In this document: in pieces, positions 7,920-16,324 of the stretch | Layout: each line of letters begins with the position of its first letter | Position numbering within the stretch: position 1 is the first letter of the stretch | Notes under the pieces: model-generated | Databases searched by the model: none | What the model saw: the letters and a program-made list of their open reading frames with translations, nothing else | Told to the model about the DNA's origin: nothing | Origin: CAZPAH01 sp964584495 | GTDB lineage: Bacteria; Krumholzibacteriota; Krumholzibacteriia; Krumholzibacteriales; Krumholzibacteriaceae | Assembly (NCBI GenBank): GCA_964584495.1 | Contig: CAZPAH010000021.1 | Location: forward strand, 1-31,040 | Length of the DNA: 31,040 nt | Reading direction: 5' to 3' | Program-made: the position numbers and the translations under genes

Positions 7920-8576
7920 ATGGCAAAAACGAAAATCCTGTTAATAGAGGATAACCGACTTTTACGCGAGGGTATCGCCGCCGCTTTGGATGAGCATGGC
8001 GATTTCGAGGTAGTGGCGCTCGCAGAGGATGGCGACGCACTTCGAAAACTGAAGGAGTCGGGCAGGTCGCCGGATGTAGTGCTCCTCGATCTTGGGTTGG
8101 AAAAATCTAACAGTCTGCAGTTGATGGTAGTTCTGAGAACCGAACTGCCAGAAGTCCGAGTCATCGCAATGGACATACTCCCCGACCAAGTCGACGTAGT
8201 CGAGTTTGTGGAGGCGGGGGGCTCGGGATTTATCCTCAAGAGCGCATCTTTGCAAGACTACGTGAACACGATAAAGGCGGTCTCGAAAGGTGAAAAAGTA
8301 TTGCCCACGATTTTGACTGCCTCGCTCTTCACGCAGATTGTCGAATCTGCGCTCAATAGCGGAAAGGAGATTCCCGACAGCGCAATTCAGCTGACCAATC
8401 GAGAGAAGGAAGTCGTCGACCTGATCTCCGAAGGATTGAGTAATAAGGAAATCGCTCAGCATCTCCACATCGCGACACACACTGTCAAGAGCCACGTTCA
8501 TAATATTTTGGAGAAACTAACGCTCAACTCCCGCCTTCAGATAGCTGCTTTTGCCCGCCGGCAAGAATCCGAGTGA
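7920..8576 (+). CDS. NarL/LuxR-type response regulator with atypical receiver
   Basis: Predicted cytoplasmic transcription regulator: receiver domain (1-120) and C-terminal LuxR-type helix-turn-helix (about 150-210; LTNREKEVVDLISEGLSNKEIAQHL, then HTVKSHVHNIL). The acidic pair E10/D11, phospho-acceptor D57 (VVLLDLGL) and K107 (GFILK) are present. The conserved switch Thr/Ser after the fourth strand is replaced by D85 (VRVIAMD), and the loop after D57 lacks the usual Pro-Gly (EKSNS). Phosphorylation signalling may therefore be altered or bypassed. I have a general memory of environmental regulators with a similar MD motif, but cannot verify it. No histidine kinase is encoded nearby. GGAG lies eight bases before the ATG. 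The next gene (8737) has its own predicted promoter. Confidence 0.93.
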   Translation: MAKTKILLIEDNRLLREGIAAALDEHGDFEVVALAEDGDALRKLKESGRSPDVVLLDLGLEKSNSLQLMVVLRTELPEVRVIAMDILPDQVDVVEFVEAGGSGFILKSASLQDYVNTIKAVSKGEKVLPTILTASLFTQIVESALNSGKEIPDSAIQLTNREKEVVDLISEGLSNKEIAQHLHIATHTVKSHVHNILEKLTLNSRLQIAAFARRQESE

Positions 8577-8683
8577 AATCGCGTTATTTTATTTTCACAA
8601 ATACCCGATTAGCGCACACACAAGACCGACGAGATTCCCGCCTGCTCCTTTAGGACTAGTCCCATTTTCAATCTTTCGGTCTA

Positions 8684-8712
8684 TTGCTACAGTCAAAGCC
8701 GTCTCTTATAAT
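8684..8712 (+). promoter_or_regulatory. Predicted sigma70 promoter of the eRF1-like gene
   Basis: TTGCTA (8684-8689), a 17-base spacer and a perfect TATAAT (8707-8712). Transcription would start near 8719, just ahead of a GAGGTGG ribosome-binding site (8724-8730) and TTG start codon (8737). This supports a short gene beginning here rather than an upstream start overlapping the regulator. Confidence 0.6.
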
Positions 8713-8736
8713 CTAAACAAACAGAGGTGGTTTGAC

Positions 8737-9447
8737 TTGTCCCTCAGTACACATTACTATGTCATTTCTCTAGGCGCTAAAACTAACAATCTCTTTGAGG
8801 CGTTTCGCGACTACTTGATCGAAGTTGACAATCATGGTTTTCCGGTTGTGATCCCGGTCAGGCCGGACAATTCATTCGATAAGGCCCAGCTACATAAACT
8901 AGCTCGCACCGTTGATGAGTGTTTTAACCACTACTATAGACTGGAACCTTTAAGATTGATCGTGGTTGGTGAAAGAGAAATACAATCGGCTTTCAGTTCC
9001 GTGACTGCACACGGAACCGCAATCATAGGGCGGGTCGAAGGAGATCACACTGCTACTCCCACACGCGATTTGGGACAAATCGTCTGGCCAATTGTCAAAG
9101 AGGCAATGTCGGGGCTGCTGGACAAATCGATGCTGGATTTAAAAGTCTGCGCAAAACGGGGACAGATAGCCTCTGGACTGGAATCGGTAGCTAGGCTGGT
9201 GAAGAAAAAAGTAAGGGCCACGCTGCTGGTCGAGGATGGCTATCATTTTAGAGGCAGTATTGGAAAAACGGATCTATCGACGATCATATCTCCGGAAGTC
9301 GATGTGAGGGAAGTGATAGATGATGCCGTCGATGCGGTCATCGAGAAGGTACTTGAGTCGGGCGGTAACGTAGTTTTCACGCCCGGTGGCTCATTGAGCG
9401 ATCAAAATCGAATCGTCTTGCTGCTGCATGTCGCCGCAGGTATGTGA
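8737..9447 (+). CDS. Short eRF1-like (baeRF-type) protein, possible ribosome-associated factor
   Basis: I read this 236-residue protein as a member of the bacterial archaeo-eukaryotic release factor (baeRF) families, distant relatives of eRF1; one branch includes the ribosome hibernation factor Balon. Support: a YYVISLGAK...LFEA strand pair early on, a segment LRLIVVGEREIQSAF resembling the family's LVLAGVE..LPLY region, then RGQIASGLESVARLVKKKVRATLLVEDG. The C-terminus (AVIEKVLESGGNVVFTPGGSLSDQNRIVLLL) matches the family's closing pattern. The roughly 100-130-residue N-terminal domain usual in these proteins is missing. TTG 8737 follows GAGGTGG by six bases, and a promoter sits just upstream, so the short form looks intentional rather than a recent truncation. 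The family assignment is from memory of motif patterns and is moderately sure; the function is inferred. Confidence 0.6.
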   Translation: MSLSTHYYVISLGAKTNNLFEAFRDYLIEVDNHGFPVVIPVRPDNSFDKAQLHKLARTVDECFNHYYRLEPLRLIVVGEREIQSAFSSVTAHGTAIIGRVEGDHTATPTRDLGQIVWPIVKEAMSGLLDKSMLDLKVCAKRGQIASGLESVARLVKKKVRATLLVEDGYHFRGSIGKTDLSTIISPEVDVREVIDDAVDAVIEKVLESGGNVVFTPGGSLSDQNRIVLLLHVAAGM

Positions 9448-9512
9448 TGATTCGCTAGATATACCGTTGGCAGTCACGTCGATTGCTCCACCGGAGAAAC
9501 AAAGGAGAGTCA

Positions 9513-10964
9513 ATGCACCTGCTTCTTATCAACCCCCGCAATCCACTGGTGAATATCACCAACAAGAACAACTACTGGAACAAGTACCGAGTTTGGAAAC
9601 CACTCGGTCTTCTGGTGCTGGCAGGCCTTACTCCTCCGGAGTGGGACATCACGGTTGTCGATGAAAATGTAGATGTCCCCGACTATTCGAAAATGGATCG
9701 CCCGGACCTGGTGGGTGTGACCGCGTTTACATCTCAAGCGCCGCGTGCGTATAAAGTGGCCGCTGAATTTCGTAGCCGGGAAGTGCCCGTTGTGATGGGT
9801 GGGATTCATGCCACCATGCGGCAGAAGGAAGCAGGGAAACACGTCGATGTCGTGGTGTCGGGGGAGGCCGAAAGCATCTGGGCACGGGTCTTGAAAGATG
9901 CGGAGCACGGAGCTTTAAAAACATTGTATGCCGGTGGTCAAGAAGAGATGGATAAAACCCCGCGAGCACGTCACGATCTCCTATCGGCCGGCTACCAGTT
10001 TGGTGCTATTCAGACCACACGGGGGTGTCCTCTAAATTGCAGTTTCTGCAGCGTCAGCCCTTTCAACGGCAGGACGTACCGGCGCCGCTCGGTTGAAGAT
10101 GTCGTAGAGGAGTTCAAGCTGATCGGCGAGAAACACGTTCTCGTCGTGGACGACAATCTCATTGGCACTCGACCGGATCATATCGCTAGGGCAAAAGATC
10201 TGTTCCGAGCGATGATCGAGGCGGATCTCGGCAAGAAGTGGATATGCCAGGCGACGATCAATATGGCGGATGACGAGGAACTGCTCCGGTTGGCACGGCG
10301 GGCCGGGTGCATCGGCGCTTTCATCGGATTCGAATCTGCTACCGACGAGGGGCTGATCGAGGTGCATAAGAAATACAACTTGCAAAAAGAACGGGATTTT
10401 AGAGCCTCGGTGCACCGGATCCAACGGCACAAGATCAGCGTTGCAGGATCGTTCATCATGGGATTGGATGTGGATCGGCCTGGCATCGGTCTGCAGATCG
10501 CCGGCGCGGCCAATCGGTATGGTATTGATTTTCTTAACGTGCTGTTTCTGACGCCATTGCCGGGTACCGAACTCTGGAAGAAAATGGAGGCGGAAGGTCG
10601 TATTGCCTCGGATCAATTCCCCGAAGACTGGAAGTACTACACGCTGTCACTACCCGTAGGGCATTACCAACATCTCGGCCCGGACGAAATCATCGATGAG
10701 ATGAATTCCTGCAACCGCAATTTCTATTCGATGAGGAGGATTCTGAGCCGGACGGGGCGCAATCTCTGGAAGAAGCAGCGCCCTGTTCTTACACTGGTAG
10801 GCAACCTATCATTTCGTAAAAACGGTCGCTTGAACCGGAGCATATACGACGAATTCAAGAAGGCCAGCGGCCTGTGGCAACCAGCCCGACCTTTGCCCGC
10901 AACGGGCAGTGATCTTCATGTCCGTGAACCACTTCTCGGCGTGCAGGAATCGATTCTCGACTGA
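9513..10964 (+). CDS. B12-binding-domain radical SAM protein
   Basis: A 483-residue enzyme with an N-terminal cobalamin-binding-like Rossmann domain (about 1-135; LLLINPRNP, VVDENVD, VVMGGIHAT, VVSGEAE) and a radical SAM core. The cluster-binding cysteines are in RGCPLNCSFCSV (CxxxCxxC). Later segments (VVDDNLIG, IGFESATDEGL, GSFIMGLDVD, LTPLPGTELW) are typical of this class, whose members methylate or rearrange unactivated carbons in lipids, antibiotics or cofactors. The B12 domain lacks an obvious DxHxxG motif, as in many members. ATG 9513 follows AAAGGAG closely. It lies 65 bases after the eRF1-like gene and may share its transcript. No biosynthetic cluster surrounds it, so the substrate is unknown. 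Arginine codons are overwhelmingly CGN. Confidence 0.9.
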   Translation: MHLLLINPRNPLVNITNKNNYWNKYRVWKPLGLLVLAGLTPPEWDITVVDENVDVPDYSKMDRPDLVGVTAFTSQAPRAYKVAAEFRSREVPVVMGGIHATMRQKEAGKHVDVVVSGEAESIWARVLKDAEHGALKTLYAGGQEEMDKTPRARHDLLSAGYQFGAIQTTRGCPLNCSFCSVSPFNGRTYRRRSVEDVVEEFKLIGEKHVLVVDDNLIGTRPDHIARAKDLFRAMIEADLGKKWICQATINMADDEELLRLARRAGCIGAFIGFESATDEGLIEVHKKYNLQKERDFRASVHRIQRHKISVAGSFIMGLDVDRPGIGLQIAGAANRYGIDFLNVLFLTPLPGTELWKKMEAEGRIASDQFPEDWKYYTLSLPVGHYQHLGPDEIIDEMNSCNRNFYSMRRILSRTGRNLWKKQRPVLTLVGNLSFRKNGRLNRSIYDEFKKASGLWQPARPLPATGSDLHVREPLLGVQESILD

Positions 10965-11120
10965 AGGTTTTTGCCATTGTACGGATGGGCGAGTGATCTC
11001 TATGAAAAACGAGACTTTTCTTTCTTTTACCATATAATATTTTATACTCCTTCTCGCGTGAATGATCGTCGCTCGATAACCTAGCCCCATGGCCGCTATA
11101 CTCTTCCGGTCGCCACACCT

Positions 11121-11152
11121 GTAACGGTTAGGATCTATTCGGTAACCGTTAC
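11121..11152. repeat. Perfect 9-bp inverted repeat in an intergenic region
   Basis: GTAACGGTT (11121-11129) and AACCGTTAC (11144-11152) flank a 14-base centre. It lies in the 304-base space between the radical SAM stop and the amidase start. It could be an operator for the amidase promoter 50 bases downstream, or a weak terminator (GCGGTTTT follows). The rest of 10965-11268 shows AT-rich sequence and the promoter at 11203, no gene. Confidence 0.5.
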
Positions 11153-11202
11153 GCGGTTTTACTGAGGCAGCAGCGAAAGTCGTGCTGCAATTTCAAATCC
11201 CC

Positions 11203-11230
11203 TTTACATAATACGGGCATGCTGTAGAAT
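11203..11230 (+). promoter_or_regulatory. Predicted promoter of the amidase gene
   Basis: TTTACA (11203-11208) and TAGAAT (11225-11230), 16 bases apart; each matches five of six consensus bases. Transcription would start near 11237, about 32 bases ahead of the start codon. Confidence 0.45.
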
Positions 11231-11268
11231 TGCCGATTATCGCTGTTCATTAACAAGGGATGGTCGAC

Positions 11269-12927
11269 ATGTGGTCCAAACGTTTCATAGCTGTTGTTGC
11301 TGCTGTGATCCTATCGATTGCAGTGGCCGCAAGCGCAGAGGAGCCTGCAAAGGAGAAGATCACCGCCGGTGTAATCAAGAAGGCCGAGAAGATAACGGGA
11401 CTCGCATTCTCGCAGGCCGATATAGACACGATGCTCCCCGATCTAATCGATAACCTTGCGGCCTACGAGGCGATAAGGAAGATCGCGATATCGAACTCGA
11501 TCTGGCCGGCGATCATTTTCAATCCCATTCCGGTGGGAATGAATTTCGAGATCGAAGCCAGACCCATCAAAGTCAGTGAGCCGGCCCGGAGAGATCTGCC
11601 GAAGAACTTAGAGGAGATAGCCTTCTGGCCGGTCAGAGATCTCGCCGAGCTTTTAAGGACACGAAAGATCACATCCACGACCCTTACCAAGCTTTATCTG
11701 GCCCGGCTGAAGAAATACGGTCCAAATCTCGAGTGCGTCATTACCCTCACAGAGGAGCTCGCCCTCGAGCAGGCGGCGAGGGCCGACAGGGAGATCGAGT
11801 CGGGCGATTACCGCGGGCTTCTCCACGGCATCCCTTACGGCGCGAAGGATCTTCTCGCCGTTAAAGGGTACAAGACTACATGGGGAGCGCGGCCGTATAA
11901 AGATCAGGTGATAGACGAGACCGCTTCGATAATAAAGAAGCTCGATGACGCGGGTGCCGTCCTCGTCGCGAAACTGACTCTCGGAGCGCTCGCATGGGGG
12001 GATGTGTGGTACGGCGGAACAACTCGGAATCCCTGGAACCCCGAGCAGGGCTCGAGCGGCTCCTCGGCGGGATCGGCCTCGGCGACCTCCGCGGGGCTCG
12101 TAGCCTTCGCGATCGGTACGGAGACCTGGGGCTCGATAGTATCACCATCGACAAGATGCGGCGTTACGGGGCTCAGGCCCACTTACGGACGGGTCGCCAG
12201 AACGGGAGCGATGGCGCTCAGCTGGTCGATGGACAAGATCGGTCCCATATGCAGGTACGTTGAAGACTGCGCGATCGTCTTCGACGCGATAAGAGGGCCC
12301 GACGGCATCGATCAGACCGTTTTCGACCTTCCCTTCAACTACGATCCCGATATCGATCTGCGCGGTCTCAGGATCGGCTATCTCCACAAGCTCTTCGAGG
12401 AAGAGTACGATAACAGGGAATTCGATCTGGCGACACTGGACCGCTTGCGGGACATGGGTATCGATCTCGTTCCGGTGGATCTTCCAGATTATCCGGTATC
12501 CTCGCTCGCCTTTATATTGAGCGCCGAGGCCGCGGCGGCGTTCGACGAGCTTACCCGGTCCGGCAGGGACAGCCTGATGGTCAGGCAGGAAAGATACGCC
12601 TGGCCCAACGTTTTCCGTTCCTCCCGCTTCATCCCGGCGGTGGAGTATATCCAGGCGAACAGGATCCGGAACATGATCATACAGGAGATGGAGAATTTGA
12701 ACGTCGATATATATGTCGCCCCGTCATTCCAGGGAGATAACCTCCTTCTCACGAACCTGACGGGACATCCGTGCGTCGTGCTTCCCAACGGATTCGACAA
12801 AGAGGGAAATCCCGTGAGCATAAGTTTTATAGGTAGGCTGTTCGGGGAGGCGCCCCTCCTGGCCCTTGCCCGGCGCTACCAGGAAGCGACAGAGTTCCAG
12901 AACAGCCATCCTCCCCTCTTCAGGTGA
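11269..12927 (+). CDS. Exported amidase-signature family hydrolase
   Basis: Predicted amide hydrolase with a Sec signal peptide (cleavage near ASA-EEP), so it acts in the periplasm or outside. The Ser-cisSer-Lys triad is visible: the lysine (K193) in GIPYGAKDLL, the cis-serine in the QGSSGSSAGSASAT stretch, and the nucleophile S289 in GTETWGSIVSPS. The usual GGSIR reads WGSIV, a variant I associate with a secreted branch of the family. An N-terminal extension of about 100 residues precedes the catalytic domain. ATG 11269 follows AAGGGA by eight bases; the ATG at 11260 would overlap that site. The substrate (peptide, amino-acid or xenobiotic amide) cannot be inferred. It is not GatA, which is cytoplasmic and lies with gatB/gatC. 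Another exported hydrolase follows on the same strand. Confidence 0.9.
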   Translation: MWSKRFIAVVAAVILSIAVAASAEEPAKEKITAGVIKKAEKITGLAFSQADIDTMLPDLIDNLAAYEAIRKIAISNSIWPAIIFNPIPVGMNFEIEARPIKVSEPARRDLPKNLEEIAFWPVRDLAELLRTRKITSTTLTKLYLARLKKYGPNLECVITLTEELALEQAARADREIESGDYRGLLHGIPYGAKDLLAVKGYKTTWGARPYKDQVIDETASIIKKLDDAGAVLVAKLTLGALAWGDVWYGGTTRNPWNPEQGSSGSSAGSASATSAGLVAFAIGTETWGSIVSPSTRCGVTGLRPTYGRVARTGAMALSWSMDKIGPICRYVEDCAIVFDAIRGPDGIDQTVFDLPFNYDPDIDLRGLRIGYLHKLFEEEYDNREFDLATLDRLRDMGIDLVPVDLPDYPVSSLAFILSAEAAAAFDELTRSGRDSLMVRQERYAWPNVFRSSRFIPAVEYIQANRIRNMIIQEMENLNVDIYVAPSFQGDNLLLTNLTGHPCVVLPNGFDKEGNPVSISFIGRLFGEAPLLALARRYQEATEFQNSHPPLFR

Positions 12928-13030
12928 TCGGAAGAAATGCCTGGAGCGAGGCCGGCAAAATCGATTGAAAAATCGCCGCTTGAGATTGAGACGTCGAATT
13001 GCTAGAATCCGATTCCGGAATCGCGGCGAT

Positions 13031-13057
13031 CGGCCGTATTCGTAAGGCCGAATTTTT
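13031..13057 (+). terminator. Weak possible terminator after the amidase gene
   Basis: CGGCC (13031-13035) pairs with GGCCG (13046-13050), followed by AATTTTT. The stem is only five pairs, so this is tentative. The remainder of 12928-13137 shows no gene. Confidence 0.3.
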
Positions 13058-13137
13058 GGCCGGTTGTTGTTTTCATTACTACAAGGTGTTATACGGGAAG
13101 TCGAGCAACGCAGCGCATTTCCCCGAAGGAGAAGGAG

Positions 13138-15249
13138 ATGAAGAATCTGGTGAACCTTTCATTCATAACGGGATTTACGGCCCTTTTTCTGCTAGTCGGA
13201 CTTGCCGCGGGGAACTCACAGGCTGCGCGGCCACAGTGGTTCAAGCAGTCCCGCGACAGGCTCAAGAAAGAGCTGATCGCCAGGTACGGAGAGTCACAGA
13301 AGGATAGGATCGAGAGGGGAATAGGCCAGATGGCCGATTTCTGGCGTAAAGATGATGGAGACGAAAAGGTTTTCGAAGACTTCATCCGGGAGAATTTCGC
13401 GGGGGACCAGGAGACCCTCGATGCGCTCTTCACCCGGTACGAGACGATCCTCGAACAGATCAACGGACATATGCATGCGATCCAAATCGAGCTTCAACGC
13501 CAGGCGGATCTGGATCTAGGAAAGCTGTATCCGTTCGACAGGGTTTTCGCCGCTTACGACCCGGCGGCGCACGTGAAGGATGATTTCTTCAGGAACAAGC
13601 TCGCCTTCGCCGTGCTGCTCAACTTTCCCCTGACGACCCTCGAGGAGCGTTTGGACGACGGCGAGAGATGGACGAGGCGGCAGTGGGCCGAGGCGAGGCT
13701 TGCTCAGAGATTCTCGAAACGGATTCCCGCGGAGGTCAACATCGAACTTTCCGAGGCGGGAGCGGCTGCCGACCAGTATATAGCCGGCTACAACATCTGG
13801 ATGCATCACCTTCTTAACAATAATGGCGAAAGGATCTTTCCGCCGAAACTTCGACTACTTTCTCACTGGAATCTCCGCGATGAGCTGAAGGCGGATTATG
13901 GAGCCGGGGAGAAAGGATTGGAGAAGCAGAGGATGATCCGTAAGGTCATGGAGCGAATTGTCGATCAGACTATCCCCGCCGTCGTCATCGACAATCCATA
14001 CGTAGATTGGAATCCTTTCACAAACGAGGTCACGCCCGCCGCGGTAAACGATACCGACGAGAAGGCCCCCGAGGGGATGAAGGTGTCGTCCGATCCGGAA
14101 CCGGACACGAGGTACAGGATACTGCTCAGAACATTCCTCGCCTCCCGGCTGGTGGACGAGTATTCGCCCACGGCTCCCACCCTCATCGACAGGCGTTTCG
14201 ACGAGGACAGGGAGATCCCCGAGGAGAACGTAAGGGAGATGCTCGAGAAGGTCTGCTCCTCGCCGCGTGTGGGGCAAGTTGCGGTCATAATGGAAAAGAG
14301 GCTGGGACGGCCTCTCGAACCGTTCGATATCTGGTACAGCGGGTTCAAATCCTCGGGGAAGTATACCGAAGCGGAGCTGGACAAAATCGTAAAGGAGAGA
14401 TACCCGACGGCCGACGCATATGCCGAGGATATTCCCCGTTTCCTGGAGCTTCTTGGATTCTCCGAGGAAAGGGCCAAGCTGCTGGCGGGAAACATTGCGG
14501 TGGAGCCGGCGAGGGGCTCGGGGCACGCTTCGGGAGGAGAGATGAGGCGGCAGAAGGCGCGTCTAAGGACCCGCGTTGGCAGGGAAGGGATGGATTACAA
14601 AGGGTTCAATATCGCCGTTCACGAGATGGGACATAACGTCGAGCAGTCGATCTCGATGAACGACGTGGATTACGTGCTCCTCAACGGTGTTCCGAATACC
14701 GCCTTTACGGAAGCTTTCGCATTCGTTTTCCAGGAGAACGATCTGAAGCTTCTCGGTCTTTCGACCGAAGAGAACGAAGAAGCCGAGGCGATGAAGGTGC
14801 TTAACGATTTCTGGATGACGCTGGAGATCGGAGCCGTGTCGCTTGTCGATATGGCGATATGGCACTGGATGTACGATCATCCGGACGCGACGCCCGCCGA
14901 GTTGAAGAATGCGGTGCTTCAGATATCGAAAGATGTATGGAACCGGTATTTCGCGGAAATCACTGGGGAGAGGGATGTGATTCTCCTCGGCATATATTCG
15001 CACATCATTCATTCGTTTCTATACCTTCCCGATTACGCGATCGGCCACATGATCGCTTTCCAGGTCAAGGATCAGATGATGAAGGCCGGCAATATCGGAA
15101 GCGAGTTCGAGAGGATGGCGGTCCTGGGCAATATAGCGCCCGATCTTTGGATGAAAAACGCGACCGGTTCACGGGTCGGCGCCGATGCCCTGCTCGAAGC
15201 GACCCAAAGGGCCGTTAATAGTTTGCTTGACCCGGGAAGGGCCAAGTGA
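13138..15249 (+). CDS. Exported HEMGH zinc metallopeptidase (gluzincin-like), large
   Basis: A 703-residue protein with a signal peptide (cleavage near SQA-ARP). The zinc site is HEMGH at 495-499 (AVHEMGHNVEQ), with a candidate third ligand E525 in AFTEAFAFVF, 26 residues after the second histidine. This is the gluzincin arrangement seen in M3 and M32 peptidases, and the all-alpha character fits, but I cannot place it in a named family. The first 490 residues are helical and charged without recognised domains. Downstream helices (WHWMYDH, HIIHSFLYLPDYAIGHMIAFQVKDQ) resemble substrate-cleft segments of M32/M3 enzymes. GAAGGAGAAGGAG directly precedes the ATG. It likely degrades peptides in the periplasm; substrate unknown. 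The active site looks complete. Confidence 0.8.
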   Translation: MKNLVNLSFITGFTALFLLVGLAAGNSQAARPQWFKQSRDRLKKELIARYGESQKDRIERGIGQMADFWRKDDGDEKVFEDFIRENFAGDQETLDALFTRYETILEQINGHMHAIQIELQRQADLDLGKLYPFDRVFAAYDPAAHVKDDFFRNKLAFAVLLNFPLTTLEERLDDGERWTRRQWAEARLAQRFSKRIPAEVNIELSEAGAAADQYIAGYNIWMHHLLNNNGERIFPPKLRLLSHWNLRDELKADYGAGEKGLEKQRMIRKVMERIVDQTIPAVVIDNPYVDWNPFTNEVTPAAVNDTDEKAPEGMKVSSDPEPDTRYRILLRTFLASRLVDEYSPTAPTLIDRRFDEDREIPEENVREMLEKVCSSPRVGQVAVIMEKRLGRPLEPFDIWYSGFKSSGKYTEAELDKIVKERYPTADAYAEDIPRFLELLGFSEERAKLLAGNIAVEPARGSGHASGGEMRRQKARLRTRVGREGMDYKGFNIAVHEMGHNVEQSISMNDVDYVLLNGVPNTAFTEAFAFVFQENDLKLLGLSTEENEEAEAMKVLNDFWMTLEIGAVSLVDMAIWHWMYDHPDATPAELKNAVLQISKDVWNRYFAEITGERDVILLGIYSHIIHSFLYLPDYAIGHMIAFQVKDQMMKAGNIGSEFERMAVLGNIAPDLWMKNATGSRVGADALLEATQRAVNSLLDPGRAK

Positions 15250-15306
15250 TAACTTGTTCGTTCTATTAGATTAACTTCTTGTGTCGCATTGAGAAAGCGG
15301 AGGTAA

Positions 15307-16293
15307 ATGGGTACAGCGGAAGAGAGGAAAGTGCTTGTCACCGGGGCGCTGGGACAGATAGGCTCGGAGCTTTCGGCGGCGCTGGCCGACCGCTACGGCG
15401 AAGGCTCCGTGGTGACCAGCGACATCAGGGATGATGTCGATGATGTAATGCCCGGTTCAGTCGAATTCGTAACCCTGGATGTTCTCTCGGGGGACGATTT
15501 CGACGAGCTCGTGAGAAAACACAAGATCAATCGGATCTATCATCTGGCGGCCCTCCTGTCGGCCGTGGCCGAGACCAAACCGCAGCAGGCCTGGAAGATA
15601 AACATGGAGGGTTTGTTCAACGCCCTCGAGGTCTCACGCAAAAACGGCTGCTCGTTATTCGTCCCAAGCTCCATCGGCGCATTCGGACCCGAAACGCCTC
15701 ACGAGAATACGCCTCAGGATACCATTATGAGACCGCGCTCCATGTACGGAGTCACGAAGGTCTCGGGCGAGCTCCTGTGCGATTATTACTACAGGCATTT
15801 CGGCGTGGACACGAGGGGAGTGCGCTATCCCGGGATCATCTCGAACATGACCCTGCCTGGCGGCGGAACGACCGATTACGCGGTCGAGATATTCTACCAC
15901 GCGGTGCTGCACGGCAGGTATACATGCTGCCTCAAGGCGGGAACATCGCTCGACATGATGTACATGCCGGACGCGATCAAGGCCGCAATTGATCTGATGG
16001 AGGCGGACCCCGATAAGCTCGAGCACAGGAACGCGTTCAACGTGACCGCGATGCACTTCGATCCGGAGGAGATCGCCGCGGAGATAAGGAAGCATATTCC
16101 GGGATTCGAGATCGACTACAAGGTGGACGGGATCAGGCAGGCGATTGCCGATTCATGGCCCGACTATATGGACGATTCGGCAGCCCGGGCGGAATGGGGA
16201 TGGGAGCCGGAATACGATCTGCCCGCGATGACTTCCGACATGCTCCGGGTCCTCGGCGAAAGGCACAAGAAAGGGCTTCTAAAGATTAAATAA
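15307..16293 (+). CDS. L-threonine 3-dehydrogenase, short-chain (SDR/epimerase) type
   Basis: Oxidises L-threonine to 2-amino-3-ketobutyrate with NAD+. The 328-residue protein is an extended SDR: the nucleotide-binding loop GALGQIGSEL near residue 13, the LDV and YHLAALLSA segments, the serine of PSSIGAFG, and the catalytic YGVTK. The C-terminal half (GGGTTDYAVEIFYHAV, SLDMMYMPDAI, SWPDYMDDSAARAEWGW) is characteristic of threonine dehydrogenases of this fold rather than sugar epimerases. A ribosome-binding site GGAGGT lies just before the ATG. The kbl gene follows 31 bases downstream, giving the second step, which strongly supports the assignment. This type is unrelated to the zinc-dependent E. 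coli Tdh, so I give no symbol. Confidence 0.93.
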   Translation: MGTAEERKVLVTGALGQIGSELSAALADRYGEGSVVTSDIRDDVDDVMPGSVEFVTLDVLSGDDFDELVRKHKINRIYHLAALLSAVAETKPQQAWKINMEGLFNALEVSRKNGCSLFVPSSIGAFGPETPHENTPQDTIMRPRSMYGVTKVSGELLCDYYYRHFGVDTRGVRYPGIISNMTLPGGGTTDYAVEIFYHAVLHGRYTCCLKAGTSLDMMYMPDAIKAAIDLMEADPDKLEHRNAFNVTAMHFDPEEIAAEIRKHIPGFEIDYKVDGIRQAIADSWPDYMDDSAARAEWGWEPEYDLPAMTSDMLRVLGERHKKGLLKIK

Positions 16294-16324
16294 TGGGAAC
16301 CGGTACCGGCAAGGAGGAGGTCGG

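Noticed and set aside
11192..11204. Sequence matching the tRNA-Glu T-arm (5998-6010) at 11 of 13 bases, which would bracket the CGN-rich block as an attachment repeat
   Set aside because: It is too short and imperfect; many tRNA windows could be compared, so a chance match is likely. No integrase gene is present, and it overlaps the predicted amidase promoter.
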